Source: Mycoavidus cysteinexigens_B
GTDB lineage: Bacteria; Pseudomonadota; Gammaproteobacteria; Burkholderiales; Burkholderiaceae
Reading direction: 5' to 3'
NCBI GenBank assembly: GCA_031963465.1
Contig: JASSUG010000001.1
Span: forward strand, 1 to 64,000
DNA length: 64,000 nt
The notes below the pieces were generated by a model that saw only the letters and a program-made list of their open reading frames with translations, had not been told where the DNA came from and ran no database searches. Positions within the stretch are counted from its first letter, which is position 1, and the number at the start of each line of letters is the position of its first letter. Shown piece by piece: positions 8,037 through 17,446 of this stretch. The position numbers and the translations under genes are program-made.

Positions 8037-11000
8037 TTACCCGTTCAGCGCTAACGAACTGCCTATCGCGTCTCGCTGTCTTAAAAGGCGCGCATTCATC
8101 TCGCTTAAGCCTTGCACCCCTTCTATTAGCGTATCTGTCACCATCAGCACGTCAGGTCTTGTACTACTCCAGCACAGTCTCGCTATAGTGCTTTCTGGCT
8201 CTTTTTGGATCTCCCACTGACGCACTGACCTGTCGTCACTGCCGCTCACCAAATACTGGGATCCGTTCAGCCCCGTCCAGGCAACGCTCGTCACGCCCCC
8301 CCTAAACCCCTGAATCTCTCTGAGGCACTCACCCGAAGCCACCTCCCACAGCCGCACCGTAGTGTCATAACTGCCCGAGGCGATCTGCGCGCCGCTCGGC
8401 GAATACACCACGCTCCAAACAGTGTCGGTATGTCCTTCTAAGGTGTGCCGCGCCGCGCCGCTGTGCGCGTCCCACAGCCGCACCGTATTGTCAGAACTGC
8501 CCGAGGCGATCTGCGCGCCGCTCGGCGAATACACCACGCTAAAAACAGCGTCGGTATGTCCTTCTAAGGTGTGCCGCGCCGCGCCGCTGTGCGCGTCCCA
8601 CAGCCGCACCGTCTTGTCCCTACTGCCCGAGGCGATCTGCGCGCCGCTCGGCGAATACACCACGCTCCAAACATCGGCGGTATGTCCTTCTAAGGTGTGC
8701 CCCGCCGCACCGCTGTGCGCGTCCCACAGCCGCACCGTCTGGTCAGCACTGCCCGAGGCAATCTGCAAACCGCTCGGCGAATACACCACGCTCCTAACAT
8801 AGGAGGTATGTCCTTCTAAGGTGTGCCCCGCCGCGCTGCTGTGCGCGTCCCACAGACGCACCGTAGTGTCATAACTGCCCGAGGCGATCTGCGACCCGCT
8901 CGGCGAATATGCCACGCTAAAAACCCAGTGGGTATGTCCTTCTAAGGTGGGCCCAGCCGCTCCGCTTTCCGCGTCCCACAGACGCACCGTATTGTCATGA
9001 CTGCCCGAGGCGATCTGCGTTCCGCTTGGCGAATACACCACGCTATTAACATCGGAGGTATGTCCTTTTAAGGTGTGCACAGCCGCACCGCTTTGCGCGT
9101 CCCACAGACGCACCGTATTGTCCCAACTGCCCGAGGCAATCTGCGCGCCGCTCGGCGAATACACCACGCTACTAACATCGGCGGTATGTCCTTCTAAGGT
9201 GTGCCCCGCCGCGCCGCTGTGCGCGTCCCACAGCCGCACCGTATTGTCCCAACTGCCCGAGGCGATCTGCGCGCCGCCCAGCGAATACACCACGCTCATA
9301 ACAGAGTCGGTATGTCCTTTTAAGGTGTGCCCCGCCGCGCCGCTGTGCGCATCCCACAGCCGCACCGTAGTGTCAGAACTGCCCGAGGCGAGCTGCAAAC
9401 CGCTCGGCGAATACACCACGCTCCAAACAGTGTCGGTATGTCCTTCTAAGGTGTGCCCCGCCGCGCCGCTGTGCGCGTCCCACAGCCGCACCGTATTGTC
9501 ATCGCTGCCCGAGGCGAGCTGCAAACCGCTCGGCGAATACACCACGCTAAAAACAGCGTCGGTATGTCCTTCTAAAGTGTGCCCCGCCGCGCCGCTGTGC
9601 GCGTCCCACAGCCGCACCGTAGTGTCATAACTGCCCGAGGCGATTTGCGCGCCGCTCGGCGAATACACCACGCTACTAACATCGTCGGTATGTCCTTCTA
9701 AGGTGTGCCCTGCCGCACCGCTGTGCGCGTCCCACAGCCGCACCGTCTGGTCAGCACTGCCCGAGGCAATCTGCAAACCACTCGGCGAATACACCACGCT
9801 CCTAACAGAGTCGGTATGTCCTTCTAAGGTGTGCCCCGCCGCGCCGCTGTGCGCGTCCCACAGACGCACCGTAGTGTCATAACTGCCCGAGGCAATCTGC
9901 GCGCCGCTCGGCGAATACACCACGCTATTAATCCCATCGGTATGTCCTTCTAAGGTGTGGATTTTGGCCCAGCTTGAGGTGTCATAGAGGCGGATCTTGC
10001 CGTCTCCAAGACCCATCGCACAGGTTTTCCCATCCGGTGAATACGCGCAGAAAGTGACCGTGCTTTCTTCTTGCAGAAAAGGCCATTCGCCAAACTGCAC
10101 CCCGGCCATCTGTGCGCCGCTTAAATTCGCCTCGCGCAGCCAGCTGGTGCGAAGATTCACTCCGCTTAAATCCGATCCCTGCAACTGCGCTGAATCCAAC
10201 ACCCCAAAACTCAAATCTGCTCCAGGAATCCGGACTCCCTTTAAATTCATTCCATTCAACTGAATCCCTGCTTTGACCAGGATCGTGATCGCATTCGCTG
10301 CACCTTGACTCACGGCGTCTGTCTGCTTTGACGCTTGGATCCACGCCAGCAGCGGTTTCACCAACGCTTTATTGTGTTCAACACGCTCCACTAAAAAGCG
10401 CTGAATCGTAACATCCTCCACCAGATTGAATCGATTCAATAACGTGCTTGGATCAGTTTGAACGGAAGGACCCAGCTTTTCCCATAACCGCTGCACATTT
10501 TTCATTCCGTTCAACGCTGCACCCTTTACGGATGTATCCAATCCAGCTCCGCTCTCCAGCTCTTCCCACACCGCGCGCGCGACTAAATAGTCCTGGATCG
10601 ACTTATGAATAAAGCGATATTGCTGTTGCTGGCGAGTCAGCAAAGCGCTAAAACGCAGTAGATTCTTTTCTTCATCCTTATTGCTCAGAAATGCCTCATA
10701 CCGTGTATCCTGCGGCATCCCTCTGCGAGCGATTGGGGAATATTCTGCCACCGTTGTTTTGGCCTCTGACAGTGCCAGAGCAAAGTCGCTATTAAATATT
10801 TGGCTATGCTCTATAAAGCCCTCTTCTTTTAAGCGGTAAAAAGCTATTTTCTGTGCTTCCGTCAATCCAATTCCGTCTAGACGAGCGAGAGAACGCTCAA
10901 ACCAAGTCTGCACAAACTGCTCGTATAACTTAATGCGAGTCAGGCCCAGCATTGCCTCCCCCAGGGTAGGCAGAACGATCAAAGCTATTTTGAGCAAGAA

Positions 11001-13217
11001 GGGCGTGCCTAATAACTCTTTGACATTCGGCACACGGCTTAACGCGTCTTGATAGTCTGGCACAGTCCATGGGGGACAAGCATGCTTAACATACTGCTCA
11101 ATATAGGTCTCAATCGCCTCTTCTGAAAACGGCGCAATCTCATATTCCAGCAAAGAGCGTGAATAGCCTTGCGGCCGAAAATTGTTTTGATAGCCTTGCG
11201 TTAAATACTCAGGTCGGCTGCTGACAATGATCTTGGCTTGCCATTTGTCTAGTTTTCCATCCACATATAAGTTGCGGTGTTCAGCTCGAATTTCATCATA
11301 GCCATCTAAAATCAAAATAAAGCGCTGGCTTTGGCGCAACGCTTTGATCTGCTCCGGCGAAAAACCGCACTTATCCGATAAATACTGGCCAAGCAGATTT
11401 TTGTTTGGCTGCTCTATGGTCGGCAACGAGATATACAGGGCGATCGGTGTCTCATCCGCAGCCGCCGCACCGTATTCTCGCCACAAGCGACGGGCCAACT
11501 GTCGGTTAAACGTCGATTTGCCTGAACCCGCTTCGCCTCGCAGCAGCAGTACCTGATTTTTTTGCCCAGAATCATTCTTTTGGGCCAAAAAAGTCGTAAC
11601 AGCTTCGTCTAAATTAAAAGTAGTATTTCTATCCGTGGGAGTCGTCGCGTGCAGGGCAACATACATCGCCAGGCCATCTTGAATTTCCCCCGACTCCTCC
11701 CAAGCCGAGAAATATTCTTCTTCGATATTTTCGCCTAAGATCGCTAGCGGCTCTCTCTTTGTTCTGAGTTCTATTTCTTGCTGATGTTTAAGCCATTGGT
11801 GTTGTTGCTGTACGGTAAGTGCAAGTTCGCTGTGCAGTGCCTTCTCTATTTTGCCAAAGATGCTATCTACAAGATTGACAAACTCAAGCCCGCCCAGCGT
11901 TGAAGACTGATCTTTTAACCGAACAATACACTCGCTGTATCCCTGCCAAAACTTGTTCAGAAACGTTTGGGCTTCATCACTGCTCACTAACACCCGCTCG
12001 ATCAGCTTAAACAATACCACGTGCCGACTTTGATTCGGATACACTTCCCCGGCTTTGGTTTGCGCATCCAATCTGGGCATGTCTTCCATCCGAACCGTCG
12101 TCGCTGGAATAAAATGCGCTAGGCAGGACTCATAGCTATTGGGCGTTAACGAAACCGGGATAATGCCGTGCTGATCTTGCCAGTGCTCTGCCCGGATTCG
12201 CAAAAAAGCGATTTCTGTCAATACATGATGGAACCCTGCTTTATATTCCTTCTCTTGTGAAAACTTCTTGACCACCTCACGAATGGCCGAACTGCCCTGT
12301 TGTTTACAGTCTTTGAGGTAGGCTGCTCGAAGTTCCTGATAAAAATCTTCATAGTGCGACCATTCTAGGTAGCGTCCTAATACCTCCGAACAACACACCA
12401 CGACCTTATTGACCGGTTTCACATCGTTTCTTAAGCGAGCGGGCAACAAATAGAGCTGATTGGTTAAGATGTCTTCTAACTTACCCTCCTCTTTCGATTC
12501 TTCCGCGGAACTTGAATACGTTTGCCCCATCGGGGTTTGATCCGAATATAGGTTGACGCCTCGGATGTTAGATAACTTCTCGATTAAATATTTAGACGTA
12601 GAGGCCTCAGCCTGTCCGTGAACGGGATTGTCGTGGGCATACACCAGAAACAGGCTGGGTTTATTCGCTACTTCTAAGGAGCCCAACGTGGATAGCGCCT
12701 TTTCAAACAGATAATCCACCAGCCCGCTTTTTTCCTCAGTAGGCGTGATCGTCTGAACTAAACCTAATTCACTCAGTGAGGACCGCTTCTCAAAAAAACC
12801 AGGCTTGATCCCATTCGATAAAGCGATAGAGGCATCCTGCGCTCTTTGCGCGGATAGCGGCCTCTGTGTGGCTGCATCATTCCGGCGAATCGGCAGCAAT
12901 TGATTTGGGGTGGGAGAAGTCGGACTGTGTTCCCCTGCGTTAACCGCTTCACCTGGCTCTTGAAGCCCTTTTAAAAAAGTGAAGAATTCGTTACGAATCT
13001 CATCAAAAGCTTTTTTTGCTTGCCGATCACTAGGCTTTTTTTCATGTTCAGTTTTAGCCTTATTGACCGCCTCTGAGTACGATTTTTTGGCTTCTTCTAG
13101 ATTTCCCATCGCTTGATACGCGCGCGCCTGGCCTAACAAATGCTGTGAAGAGATGGCTAGATGCTGCGAGGATATGGCAGGCGATGACGAGCGCACTCCG
13201 GCATTGAAACTAAACAA
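8037..13217 (-). CDS. TIR/SEFIR-like NACHT NTPase with pentapeptide and WD40 repeats
   Basis: A 1726-residue STAND-type protein. In order: a helical, TPR-like N-terminus (about 20-90); a segment beginning SLFLVYAHDN near 188 with GVNLYSDQTPMG further on, resembling a TIR or SEFIR domain; a NACHT NTPase with Walker A GEAGSGKS near 558 and Walker B RFILILDGYDE near 638; a pentapeptide-like stretch (about 986-1045, rich in ADLS/SDLSG/ANLSG); and about 15 WD40 repeats of 42 residues (about 1053-1690). The TTG start at 13217 has AGGAG six bases upstream (13224-13228). STAND proteins of this layout sense ligands through WD40 and signal through the N-terminal domain; bacterial NACHT proteins include anti-phage proteins. 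A defence or host-interaction role here is inference. IS110 sequence begins within about 110 bases upstream, so its native promoter may be lost. Confidence 0.88.
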   Translation of the reverse strand: MFSFNAGVRSSSPAISSQHLAISSQHLLGQARAYQAMGNLEEAKKSYSEAVNKAKTEHEKKPSDRQAKKAFDEIRNEFFTFLKGLQEPGEAVNAGEHSPTSPTPNQLLPIRRNDAATQRPLSAQRAQDASIALSNGIKPGFFEKRSSLSELGLVQTITPTEEKSGLVDYLFEKALSTLGSLEVANKPSLFLVYAHDNPVHGQAEASTSKYLIEKLSNIRGVNLYSDQTPMGQTYSSSAEESKEEGKLEDILTNQLYLLPARLRNDVKPVNKVVVCCSEVLGRYLEWSHYEDFYQELRAAYLKDCKQQGSSAIREVVKKFSQEKEYKAGFHHVLTEIAFLRIRAEHWQDQHGIIPVSLTPNSYESCLAHFIPATTVRMEDMPRLDAQTKAGEVYPNQSRHVVLFKLIERVLVSSDEAQTFLNKFWQGYSECIVRLKDQSSTLGGLEFVNLVDSIFGKIEKALHSELALTVQQQHQWLKHQQEIELRTKREPLAILGENIEEEYFSAWEESGEIQDGLAMYVALHATTPTDRNTTFNLDEAVTTFLAQKNDSGQKNQVLLLRGEAGSGKSTFNRQLARRLWREYGAAAADETPIALYISLPTIEQPNKNLLGQYLSDKCGFSPEQIKALRQSQRFILILDGYDEIRAEHRNLYVDGKLDKWQAKIIVSSRPEYLTQGYQNNFRPQGYSRSLLEYEIAPFSEEAIETYIEQYVKHACPPWTVPDYQDALSRVPNVKELLGTPFLLKIALIVLPTLGEAMLGLTRIKLYEQFVQTWFERSLARLDGIGLTEAQKIAFYRLKEEGFIEHSQIFNSDFALALSEAKTTVAEYSPIARRGMPQDTRYEAFLSNKDEEKNLLRFSALLTRQQQQYRFIHKSIQDYLVARAVWEELESGAGLDTSVKGAALNGMKNVQRLWEKLGPSVQTDPSTLLNRFNLVEDVTIQRFLVERVEHNKALVKPLLAWIQASKQTDAVSQGAANAITILVKAGIQLNGMNLKGVRIPGADLSFGVLDSAQLQGSDLSGVNLRTSWLREANLSGAQMAGVQFGEWPFLQEESTVTFCAYSPDGKTCAMGLGDGKIRLYDTSSWAKIHTLEGHTDGINSVVYSPSGAQIASGSYDTTVRLWDAHSGAAGHTLEGHTDSVRSVVYSPSGLQIASGSADQTVRLWDAHSGAAGHTLEGHTDDVSSVVYSPSGAQIASGSYDTTVRLWDAHSGAAGHTLEGHTDAVFSVVYSPSGLQLASGSDDNTVRLWDAHSGAAGHTLEGHTDTVWSVVYSPSGLQLASGSSDTTVRLWDAHSGAAGHTLKGHTDSVMSVVYSLGGAQIASGSWDNTVRLWDAHSGAAGHTLEGHTADVSSVVYSPSGAQIASGSWDNTVRLWDAQSGAAVHTLKGHTSDVNSVVYSPSGTQIASGSHDNTVRLWDAESGAAGPTLEGHTHWVFSVAYSPSGSQIASGSYDTTVRLWDAHSSAAGHTLEGHTSYVRSVVYSPSGLQIASGSADQTVRLWDAHSGAAGHTLEGHTADVWSVVYSPSGAQIASGSRDKTVRLWDAHSGAARHTLEGHTDAVFSVVYSPSGAQIASGSSDNTVRLWDAHSGAARHTLEGHTDTVWSVVYSPSGAQIASGSYDTTVRLWEVASGECLREIQGFRGGVTSVAWTGLNGSQYLVSGSDDRSVRQWEIQKEPESTIARLCWSSTRPDVLMVTDTLIEGVQGLSEMNARLLRQRDAIGSSLALNG
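8429..9964 (-). repeat. 126-bp tandem repeat array encoding WD40 blades
   Basis: The sequence CGGTATGTCCTTCTAAGGTG recurs with minor changes about every 126 bases from 8429 to 9941. Each unit encodes one 42-residue WD40 blade with core SGSxDxTVRLWDAHSGAA and HTLEGHT. Twelve units are nearly identical at DNA level; one more divergent blade precedes them and two follow. Variation concentrates in the two or three residues before SVVYSPSG and at the SGSxD position. Such homogeneity indicates recent unit amplification or gene conversion. Confidence 0.93.
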
Positions 13218-13325
13218 TTTTTTCTCCTACCCATTCTGGGACTATTTAGAAGGCGATGAGCGGCGCTAAAAAACAGCGCCGTCCTTGAGAACACATGGAC
13301 TGAATTGTAGATACCGTCTTTCATG

Positions 13326-14271
13326 TCAAGCAATATTGCCATAATTTTGATCGTATGGCATACGAGTTTTAAGCACGCCGAAGCAAAGATGAACGAGTTT
13401 ACGCATGCAAGCGCCAAGAGCAGACATAGCGGATTTGCCACGTGCGCGCAAACGTTCGTATAGGGCTTTGACGTGGGGGTTATAGCGTATAGCGACAACA
13501 GCGGCCATATAAAGCTTAGCGCGGATTTGCGCAGAGCCTGCTTTAGAAAGTTTGGAGGGGCCAAATACAGAGGAACCGGATTGTCTTTCCACGGGTACTA
13601 GGCCAAGATAAGCGGCGAGCTGCTCGGCGGTCTTGAATGAGTGAGTTTGCATCACTAAGAGCATCGTTTTTCCTACTTGTGGGCCAATCGCGCGAATGCT
13701 CTTTAACAAATCTAAATCTTTCTTCAAAGCAGGATGCCGATCGATATGATCATCGGTCTCTTTTTGAAGTTGTTTTAACTGTGCTTGCAGAAAATTAATA
13801 CTGTCATCAAGCGATTTCTGAATCCGCTCTGGGGTAGTCGAAACGCTGGCTTTTTCTTGTCGGTTACGCTCACGCTGGAGGTCTTCAGAAATAGCTTCCT
13901 GACGGGCTAGCAATGCTTTAAGCACTCTTGCTTCTGGAGCTGGGGGCACCCAGACATTAGGTTTGCACAGCAAGCCAAAACGCGCAATCAAAAAACTGTC
14001 AACAGCGTCTGTTTTGGTCCGTATGGCTAGGGACTTTCCTAAAGCGTTAACATGGGCTGGATTGGCGATGGATACCGCAATACCCGCATCGTGTAAAGCT
14101 TGAGCTGCTTGCTCATGGTAAACCCCCGTGGCTTCCATCGTAACGTGAAGATCGGTCAGTTTAATGCCTTGTTTAACAAGCCACGCTAATAGCTCGCTGA
14201 ACCCTGTTTGGTTATTGGATACTTTTTTGGATTTACGTTTAAGACCTGTTTCATCAAGTAATAACGAACAA
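13326..14271 (-). pseudogene. IS110-family transposase, C-terminal part (split by introns)
   Basis: This encodes residues from codon 14 to the stop of an IS110-type DEDD transposase. Seen here are MEATGVYHEQ (Glu), RTKTDAVDSFLIA (Asp residues), a helical middle, and the Transposase_20 region QLAAYLGLVPVERQSGSSVFG with GPSKLSKAGSAQIR carrying the Ser nucleophile region. The first codons, including the first catalytic Asp, are 7 kb away at 21263-21303. Joining the two parts removes 14272-21262 and gives an uninterrupted 328-residue frame beginning MNYLGIDVAKAKLDCSLLLD, so the break is exact insertion, not decay. An ATG at 14138 could start a shorter 270-residue protein lacking the first Asp. 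Confidence 0.88.
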
Positions 14272-14501
14272 GTGCGACGCGAGGTTGAATAAATGATTGT
14301 TTCACCTGTCAGTATGAAGGTAGTGAAACCGACTGTTCCGTCAGTCGTAGCCTACTGGCGCATGCAGAGTTGGTAACGACTATGTGTGAAGCCGCCGGCA
14401 CAATGTAACCTGCTCGCGAGAGCGGCATCAAACTCGTGAGAGTAAGATGCCTTCTGCCAGCGCAAAGGCGGATGAGGTGCTAGGCTGGGTAGCATGGTTA
14501 G
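14272..14501 (+). ncRNA. Group II intron 5' domain fragment (outer copy)
   Basis: It starts GTGCGACGCGAGG and continues with domain I sequence closely matching the copy starting at 14502 (both include GACTGTTCCGTCAGTCGTAG). The copy stops after about 230 bases, exactly where the second copy begins. It is therefore either an outer intron interrupted by a related intron or a truncated remnant. No RT or domain V obviously belongs to it. Confidence 0.7.
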
Positions 14502-15196
14502 GTGCGACGCGAGGCTGCGTCAATGATTGTTTCACCTGTCTAATGACAGGTAGAGAAACCGACTGTTCCGTCAGTCGTAGCCTATTGGCGCATGCAGGGT
14601 TGGTAACGACCCTGTGTGAAGCCGCCGAGACAATGTAATCTGCTCGTAAGAGCGGCATAAAACTCGTGAGAGTGAGATGCTTTCTGCCAGCGCAAAGGCG
14701 GATGAGATGCTAGGCTGAGTAATAAGGTTAACATAAGCAAACTACTAATAAATGTCGACATATTGAACAAGCCAAAGGCGCTGACAGGCTTGGCCAAATA
14801 GGCACACGATCGGTTACTTCTGTTTGTTCTAGGAGTACACGGACACATATGATCGTCGGCAAAAAGGTAGGACCTAAACTACTCGTGTCATTTATTCGGA
14901 ACGCGGTAAGCCCGACCCATCGCCTTACCCTCTAGACATTAGAAGGCGGCAGGCAACCTGCAAGGGAAGCTGTTGATGGAGCGGGTATGGGATTGTGGAG
15001 TAAGCGAAGGCCTAGGTGTAATGCCTCGGATAGGGATTCTAACTTTGTCCTGACCTGAAAGGGTGCCCACTTCCGCAGGGTATGACAGTCGTAAGCAACT
15101 GAGACGACTCAAGTAATCAGTATTTAAGCTCTAATGAGGCGTAATCCCCCATGGGGACCAAAAGCCATCTGACGACAAAGATTATCCGAGGAAAGC
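14502..15196 (+). ncRNA. Group II intron ribozyme domains I-III (RT1 intron)
   Basis: About 700 bases of structured, non-coding intron RNA between a second GTGCGACGCGAGG start and the RT1 start codon. The first 230 bases repeat the preceding fragment; the remainder includes stretches such as AAGGCGGCAGGCAACCTGCA typical of domain I of bacterial introns with CL2-like maturases. The catalytic RNA self-splices and, with its maturase, forms the retrohoming complex. Subdomain borders were not folded and are not assigned. Confidence 0.7.
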
Positions 15197-16919
15197 ATGA
15201 TAGTAACTGGCAGCAAACAAGCCCGTTCTGCATCCTCGCACAATCCTACAGACTGGGTTTCGATAGATTGGAAGCGAGTCCAAAAGAATGTGAGAGTCGT
15301 GCAGCACCGCTTAGCGAAGGCAACACAGGAGGGCAACTGGCGCAGAGTGAAAGTTCTGCAACGGATGCTTACCCGCTCGTTTAGTGCGAAAGCATTGGCA
15401 GTCAAACGAGTGACGGAAAACCAAGGCAAACGAACCACGGGCGTGGACAACAAGCTGTGGGATACGCCACAGAAGAAGTTCAAAGCAATTGCTGAATTAA
15501 AAAAGCAGCAGTATAGACCCTTGCCGCTACGAAGGGTCTATATTCCAAAATCGAATGGGAAAGAACGCCCGTTGGGCATACTGACCATGCGTGATAGAGC
15601 AATGCAAGCTCTGCATTTACTGGCTCTTGACCCGGTGTTGGAATCAGTGAGTGATCCAAACTCATATGGGTTTAGGAAAAATCGCTGTACGGCGGATGCG
15701 ATGGGGCAATTATTCATCCAACTGAGCAGAAAGAGTTCAGCTCAATGGGTGCTAGATGCGGACATCGAAAGCTTTTTTGACCAAATTTCAAATGACTGGA
15801 TGCTCGATAACGTTCAAATGGACAAGTCGATGCTACGAAAGTGGCTGAAATCTGGGGTCATTGACCGAGGGCAATTACAAAACACAACCGCAGGCGTTCC
15901 GCAGGGAGGAATTATTTCTCCAGCAGCGGCGAATTGGACGTTGAATGGTTTGGAAACACAACTCATCGCACATCTGAAAGCGAAGTGGGGTGTACGCCAA
16001 ACTAAGAAACTGAAAGTGGGGGTAGTGCGCTACTGTGATGATTTTATTGTGACTGGCATCTCGAAAGAATTGCTAGAAACGGAGATTAAGCCCTGGATTG
16101 AAGCTTTCCTTGCTGAGAGAGGACTGCAACTGTCTACGGCTAAAACACGCATCGTGCATATCAACGAAGGTTTTGACTTCCTTGGGTGGCACTTCCGTAA
16201 GTATTCGGAAAAGCTGCTGATCAAGCCGAGTAAAAAAAAATGCGCAAGCATTCTATGAAAAGCTGAGGATAGTCATCAATGACAATTTAGGGGTTAGGCA
16301 AGAAGACCTAATCCGACTGCTGAACCCGATACTACGGGGCTGGGCTCAATATCATAGCCCCGTATGCGCCAAGAAAATGTTCTCCCGCATAGAGTCGCTG
16401 CTGTTCGAACGACTCTGGCGCTGGGCATGCCGCAGGCATCCAAAAAAGGGGCGCAGATGGGTACGCCAGAAGTATTGGCACAAAATCGGCAATCGTCATT
16501 GGGTGTTTGCTGCAGAAATAGAACGAAAGGATGGCAGTAAAGGACTAATGGAGCTGTACAACTTGTCCGGCACTCCCATAAAGCGACACAGGAAAGTTAA
16601 GCAAAACTATCACCCCTATGACCCCGAGTGGGAGCTGTACGGCGAAACCCTCCGGCAAGAGCGCATGTTGAAAAACATGAGCTATCGTGCCCAATGGGCA
16701 AAGCTGTACGCTAGCCAAAGGGGTCTATGCGCATTATGTGAATGTGAGATGGATATGGATACCGGTTGGCATGACCACCATATCGTATACCGTATGGATG
16801 GCGGCGCCGATGCCCTTAGTAATCGGGTACTGCTTCACCCTAGCTGTCATGCACGAGTTCACAGCCTTGGTTTGAAAGTAGTGAAACCGGCCCCAGCATG
16901 GGGCTTATGTTGTGCTTGA
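15197..16919 (+). pseudogene. ltrA: Group II intron reverse transcriptase/maturase with HNH domain (RT1), frameshifted
   Basis: This encodes an RT with an N-terminal RT domain (DWVSIDWKRVQKNV), the RT core (YIPKSNGKERPLG, GVPQGGIISP, active site VVRYCDDF with YCDD), the maturase region and a C-terminal HNH endonuclease with two CxxC pairs (CALCECEMD and DHHIVYRMDGG). The frame is broken in a run of nine A at about 16231-16239. Reading eight A continues as KPSKKNAQAFYEKLRI into the downstream frame 16377-16919, so a single-base difference separates an intact protein of about 573 residues from this state. It could be a true mutation, a sequencing error, or a slippage site. Start ATG at 15197 follows GAGGAAAGC. 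Confidence 0.85.
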
Positions 16920-16937
16920 GCCGTATACCGGGAAACT
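16918..16937 (+). ncRNA. 5' half of a group II intron domain V (RT1 intron), interrupted
   Basis: GAGCCGTATACCGGGAAACT overlaps the RT1 stop codon and matches the first 20 bases of the normal 34-base catalytic domain V. The pairing strand, expected to end in ACGGTTC or similar, does not follow. Instead GTGCGCC, a group II intron 5' end, starts at 16938. I did not find the missing strand downstream by eye. Confidence 0.6.
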
Positions 16938-17446
16938 GTGCGCCGTGGTACGCACTGATTGAATTACCAACAAAGTTGGTCGGCGTTCAAGGTAAATGAC
17001 GCCGAGACGAACGACTTACCTAGACCCGAAAGGGCGAAGGGACAAGAGCATGATCGTAAAGCGGGGAATGTAGGAAGACGTGTATAACATGGCCCCGCAA
17101 CGTCTATGCAATATGGCTAAAGCTGGATTGCCTGAACCCCAATGTCCAGTGGTGGAACGGCACACTCATCGGTAGCACGTCTGATACCGATGCCATGATG
17201 AGCTACGGACTCTAGTTTCGTTCGTAGTACGCCTTGCATCATGGACGATGAGTAACGAACTCATTGAAGGGCATGAGTGGGGAGCCTAAGTTGCATTAAT
17301 ACGTTCGTCAGTGACGGAACACGGGATCGCCTAAAGGACGAGAGTCCCAAGGTGACGGAGTCTCCATAGTAGTCCGCGGTTGGGAGAGCCAACCACATGG
17401 CGAAGGGAGACAGGTGATTTGATGAGCATGAGATGAGGTACGCGAG
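16938..17446 (+). ncRNA. Group II intron ribozyme domains I-III (RT2 intron)
   Basis: About 510 non-coding bases starting GTGCGCCGTGGTACGCAC, the 5' end of a second type of group II intron, and leading to the RT2 start codon. The stretch has the high density of short hairpins expected for intron RNA (for example ACCAACAAAGTTGGT and ACCCGAAAGGG). It lies inside domain V of the RT1 intron, so this intron inserted into another intron. Confidence 0.65.

Noticed and set aside
8422..9630. Long open frames on the + strand with repeated CPSKVCPAAPLCASHSRTV-like peptides
   Set aside because: They are antisense shadows of the 126-bp WD40 repeats; the opposite strand encodes a continuous 1726-residue protein with clear domains.
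8429..9964. Regular 126-bp repeats considered as a CRISPR array
   Set aside because: Units are longer than CRISPR repeat plus spacer, have no unique spacers, and translate as WD40 blades in frame.
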